Shown here one piece after another: positions 62,267-64,000 of a stretch of DNA of 64,000 bases (positions are counted from its first letter, which is position 1; every line of letters starts with the position of its first letter). Source of the stretch: Hyphomicrobiaceae bacterium (GTDB lineage Bacteria; Pseudomonadota; Alphaproteobacteria; Rhizobiales; Hyphomicrobiaceae). Made by a program: the position numbers and the translations under genes. Under the pieces are notes generated by a model. That model saw only the letters and a program-made list of their open reading frames with translations. It did not search any database and was not told the DNA's origin. The stretch spans positions 434,001 to 498,000 of the forward strand of contig JALHMB010000005.1 of assembly GCA_022844275.1 (NCBI GenBank). The letters are read 5' to 3'.

Positions 62267-63577
62267 CTAGCCTGATTTCTCGTCGCGCAGGCGCTGCCAA
62301 TAGGCGAGACGTTTCCTGATTTCGCGCTCGAATCCGCGCTCCGGCGGGTCGTAGTACTGCTCGCGCTCCATCTCGTCAGGAAAATAGCTTTGGCCGGAGA
62401 AACCCTCTTCCGTCGCGTGATCGTACTCATAGCCGGCGCCATAGCCCTGCTCGGCCATGAGGCGGGTTGGCGCGTTCAGAATGTGCTTCGGTGGCGCGAG
62501 GCTGCCGTTGTCCTTGGCGGCCCGCATGGCGGCTTTGTAGGCGGTATAAGCCCCGTTCGATTTGGGCGCGGTGGCCATGTAGATCGTGGCCTGCGCAAGC
62601 GCCAGTTCTCCCTCGGGGCTGCCGAGGAAGTCGTAGGTATCCTTCGCCGCAAGTGCCTGCGTGATGGCCGCCGGATCGGCGAGACCGATGTCCTCGACGG
62701 CCATGCGCACGAGCCGACGCGCGAGGAACAACCGATCCTCGCCGCCATCGAGCATCCGGCAGAGCCAGTAGAGCGCCGCGTCAGGATCGGAGCCGCGCAC
62801 GGCCTTGTGGAGCGCGCTGATCAGATTGTAATGGCCGTCGCGGCTCTTGTCATAGAGCGGCGCGCGGCGCTGGACGAGTGCGACGAGCGAAGCGGTCGTG
62901 AGCTGCGGTTCGCCCGCAGCGGCGGCCGCGAGCACTTCCTCGCAAAGATTGATGAGCGCACGTCCGTCGCCGTCGGCCATGCCGATGAGGGCTGTGCGGG
63001 CTTCGTCGTCGAGCGGGAGTTTGCTGCCCGTCTCGCGCTCGACGCGGGCAATGAGCTCGCGCATGTCGTCGTCGTCGAGGCGGTTCAGAACGAGCGTCGT
63101 CGCGCGCGACAAAAGTGCGCCGTTGAGCTCGAATGAGGGATTCTCCGTCGTCGCGCCGACGAGCGTGATCGTGCCGTCCTCCATGTGCGGCAGGAAGCCG
63201 TCCTGCTGCGCGCGGTTGAAGCGATGGATCTCGTCGATGAAAAGCAGCGTGCCGCGGCCCTGCTCGCGCCGCGCCTTGGCGCGGTCGAAGGCCTTGCGGA
63301 GATCCTGCACGCCCGAGAAGATCGCCGAGAGCTGTTCGAATTCGAGTTTGGTCTCCTGCGCGAGCAGGCGCGCGATGGTTGTTTTCCCGACGCCGGGCGG
63401 CCCCCAGAGAATGAGGTTCGGCATCCGGCCCGCGCGCAGCATCCGCGTAAGCGAGCCTTCGGGGCCGACGATGTGTGCCTGGCCGATGACCTCGGCGAGC
63501 TTCTTCGGGCGCAGCCGGTCGGCAAGCGGACGCGGGGCGCCCTGCTCGAGGCCGGCTGCTTCAAAAAGGTTCGTCAT
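62267..63577 (-). CDS. rarA: Replication-associated recombination AAA+ ATPase
   Basis: The 436-residue RarA/MgsA protein has an N-terminal AAA+ domain with Walker A GPPGVGKTT, Walker B LLFIDEIHRFN and sensor GATTENPSFE. The C-terminal RarA-specific domain holds HKAVRGSDPDAALYWLCRML and APPKHILNAPTRLMAEQGYG. It acts at stalled replication forks, homologous to yeast Mgs1/WRNIP1. The start at 63577 (MTNLFEA) gives the usual length; the extension upstream is Arg/Ser-rich and not conserved. It shares its strand with the TusA-family gene ~110 bases away. Confidence 0.95.
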   Translation of the reverse strand: MTNLFEAAGLEQGAPRPLADRLRPKKLAEVIGQAHIVGPEGSLTRMLRAGRMPNLILWGPPGVGKTTIARLLAQETKLEFEQLSAIFSGVQDLRKAFDRAKARREQGRGTLLFIDEIHRFNRAQQDGFLPHMEDGTITLVGATTENPSFELNGALLSRATTLVLNRLDDDDMRELIARVERETGSKLPLDDEARTALIGMADGDGRALINLCEEVLAAAAAGEPQLTTASLVALVQRRAPLYDKSRDGHYNLISALHKAVRGSDPDAALYWLCRMLDGGEDRLFLARRLVRMAVEDIGLADPAAITQALAAKDTYDFLGSPEGELALAQATIYMATAPKSNGAYTAYKAAMRAAKDNGSLAPPKHILNAPTRLMAEQGYGAGYEYDHATEEGFSGQSYFPDEMEREQYYDPPERGFEREIRKRLAYWQRLRDEKSG

Positions 63578-63684
63578 GCTCTGAGCTCCGCCGCGCGCGG
63601 CATCAGCGCCACGGGACGAGGACCGTGGCAAGGATGGAGCGGCGCCGTCAAGTGCGGCTCAGGGCGGCCATTCAGCTCAATGGC

Positions 63685-63912
63685 TCAGGCCATCCGCTTG
63701 ATCAGAAAGCGATAGACGCCGCTTGCTTCGGAGCTCTCGACCATCTCGTGCTTTGCCTGTTTGCAGAAAGCCGCGAAATCGTCGACTGAGCCAGGGTCGC
63801 TGGCCAGCACCTCGAGCGTGCCGCCCACCGGCACTTCACCGATGGCCTTCTTGACCTTCAGGATCGGCAGCGGGCAGTTCTGCCCCTGAGTATCGAGCGT
63901 CTTGTCGGCCAT
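63685..63912 (-). CDS. TusA-family sulfur-carrier protein
   Basis: The 75-residue protein shows the TusA/YedF fold: DTQGQNCPLPILKVKKAI with the sulfur-carrying cysteine C13 in the CPxP motif, then LEVLASDPGSVDDFAAFC and a second cysteine. The likely role is passing persulfide sulfur (tRNA 2-thiolation or sulfur oxidation). The ATG at 63912 is nine bases downstream of GGAG; a TTG three codons earlier is also open. The remaining ~90 bases to the window end hold its promoter. Assignment to tusA itself is not certain because paralogues exist. Confidence 0.87.
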   Translation of the reverse strand: MADKTLDTQGQNCPLPILKVKKAIGEVPVGGTLEVLASDPGSVDDFAAFCKQAKHEMVESSEASGVYRFLIKRMA

Positions 63913-64000
63913 GTTCTGCAAGCTCCGTCGTTCGGCGGGCCACGTGCTCGATCCCGTTAGGAGAGCGCCGAGGCAACAGCATATTCAAGCCTGCGTATAA

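Overview
The window is 64 kb of GC-rich DNA (roughly 63% G+C by eye) from an alphaproteobacterium, most likely a member of Hyphomicrobiales (Rhizobiales). The evidence is the DUF1134/EipA envelope protein, a gene-transfer-agent (GTA) relic, TadE-like pilus proteins, an OpgH glucosyltransferase and a beta-ketoadipate entry route. I cannot name a genus. Gene density is high. No rRNA, tRNA, CRISPR array or IS transposase was found.

Layout. At 0-10 kb there is the tail of a DUF4010 membrane protein, a dehydrogenase, opgH coupled to a small membrane protein, a DUF533 protein and a TetR-controlled RND efflux operon with a visible operator palindrome. At 10-16 kb glmU is followed by a decayed GTA/prophage block (holin-like protein, two-domain lysin, N-terminally truncated GTA tail protein) that ends in a 74-codon scrap of the GTA terminase. 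At 16-30 kb are two TadE-like proteins, rplM-rpsI, a thioesterase, a hydratase-family/VOC/CoA-binding trio, a low-GC glutathione transferase, an MFS transporter, rlmJ, a cold-shock gene, a repeat protein, an exonuclease-CBS-nucleotidyltransferase fusion and a second glutathione transferase. At 30-38 kb are exported enzymes (PHB-depolymerase-like lipoprotein, RNase T2), heme A synthase and an envelope/scaffold-like group (tail-anchored acidic protein, coiled-coil membrane protein, EipA).

The 38-56.5 kb stretch is a catabolic region. It holds three M20-family hydrolases, a DadA-like FAD oxidase, a P1 aminopeptidase-like protein, pobA, pcaHG, an amidase, two enoyl-CoA hydratase-family proteins, a cysteine-rich GrdB-like protein, a CoA transferase and a class III aminotransferase. 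The logic is amide hydrolysis, deamination and CoA-linked or ring-cleaving oxidation, but no complete known pathway is present. The last part (56.6-64 kb) has a large YfhO-like membrane protein, a hydrolase, a leaderless gamma-glutamyltransferase-like protein, a hemerythrin-domain protein, rarA and a TusA-family protein.

The most unusual signals are: two 167-bp copies of a composite palindromic repeat with a compensatory base-pair change, each placed at a gene start, with a 12-bp exact remnant at the pcaG start; the terminase/tail-protein deletion scar of the GTA; and the translationally coupled GrdB-like/CoA-transferase/hydratase-family triad, which looks like an uncharacterised acyl-CoA pathway.
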